Below are positions 63,661 to 64,000 of a stretch of 64,000 nt of DNA, piece after piece; the stretch's first letter is position 1; every line of letters starts with the position of its first letter. The DNA is taken from NCBI GenBank assembly GCA_033060915.1, contig CM065382.1, positions 4,840,001-4,904,000 on the forward strand, written 5' to 3'. The notes under the pieces were generated by a model. That model did not search any database. It was not told the origin of the DNA and worked only from the letters and a program-made list of their open reading frames with translations. The translations under genes were made by a program, and so were the position numbers. This DNA comes from Euryodendron excelsum (taxonomy: Eukaryota; Streptophyta; Magnoliopsida; Ericales; Pentaphylacaceae).

Positions 63661-64000
63661 CTGCTTCATGAATCAAATTACAAAGGAAGCTAAAAAAAAA
63701 AAAAATTCAAGTCTTAGCCGATAATAACATAATGGCACTAAGTCACAGTAGTATCAATCCAGCCATTTCAGCAAAATATGTTCATATCAAACAGCAAAAA
63801 CTAACATCGACAAATTATGTACTACTAAACAACAAAAAAAAAAATAGAAGATGAAAAACTTATGATAGCATGAGGCTCACTCGGTTACTGGTAAAGAATG
63901 CACAAGTGATGGTGCCATGACAAATCAATGAGTACCTAATGGCCTGAGGGTCTCTGATTTAGAGTTATGGTTCGTTTGCCTAAGTAATGCCCAATGATTA

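Larger units (their letters stand above)
62703..64000. mobile_element. End of a CACTA (En/Spm) DNA transposon, running off the right edge
   Basis: The element begins CACTACTAGAAAAATAAC, the typical plant CACTA terminal sequence, preceded by tat (candidate 3-bp target duplication). Subterminal repeats follow to about 63110. No second terminus (reverse TTTTTCTAGTAGTG) was seen up to 64000, so the element continues outside. An Aux/IAA exon lies within it at 63537-63660. No transposase domain was recognised in this part. Confidence 0.85.

Overview
This is nuclear DNA of a flowering plant, most likely a woody core eudicot. Genes are split into many short exons joined by GT-AG introns, introns and spacers are AT-rich, leaders carry GA/CT tracts, and the proteins are plant types (SCARECROW-type GRAS factor, Aux/IAA degron, plant NDR kinase, plant ABCI ATPase). 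I could not name the species. Six genes are complete or nearly so; two fragments sit at the window edges.

Layout, left to right. 809-1111 (-): first two exons of a gene running off the left edge, tentatively an STK19-like winged-helix protein. 4788-12933 (-): ribophorin II (RPN2/HAP6), an oligosaccharyltransferase subunit, in about 16 exons, which lacks roughly 110 residues of its N-terminal luminal region. 15613-18700 (+): NECAP-type endocytic adaptor, 3 exons. 20114-28673 (-): CSB/ERCC6-type SNF2 ATPase (CHR8), 7 coding exons, 1233 aa. 32370-36506 (+): soluble ABC ATPase of the ABCI19/20/21 group, 6 exons, 287 aa. 39540-53746 (+): NDR-type AGC kinase, 13 coding exons, 527 aa. 58836-60275 (+): intronless SCARECROW-clade GRAS factor, 479 aa. 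62703-end: one end of a CACTA (En/Spm) transposon containing an Aux/IAA domain II (degron) exon on the minus strand.

These are ordinary housekeeping or regulatory genes with no sign of joint function or operon-like order. RPN2/NECAP and CSB/ABCI are divergent pairs; NECAP and CSB converge. The introns and spacers act as a trap for small mobile elements, several with target-site duplications readable by eye: a hAT-type element in RPN2, a 398-bp Mutator-type MITE in CSB, and a ~180-bp MITE family with two copies, both flanked by perfect 9-bp duplications, one of them also shown by an 'empty' site in a neighbouring tandem duplicate. LINE remnants occur in introns of RPN2, NECAP and NDR, LTR-like remnants in an RPN2 intron and upstream of RPN2, and a pseudogene in an NDR intron.

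I found no wholly new system. The items most worth a second look are the in-frame deletion in ribophorin II, the Aux/IAA degron exon inside a CACTA element, the tandem duplication downstream of the GRAS gene with one MITE-filled copy and one CACTA-interrupted copy, and the duplicated 3' splice-site region with a uORF in the NDR kinase leader. All exon limits were read by eye from splice signals and reading frame; they have not been checked against transcripts.
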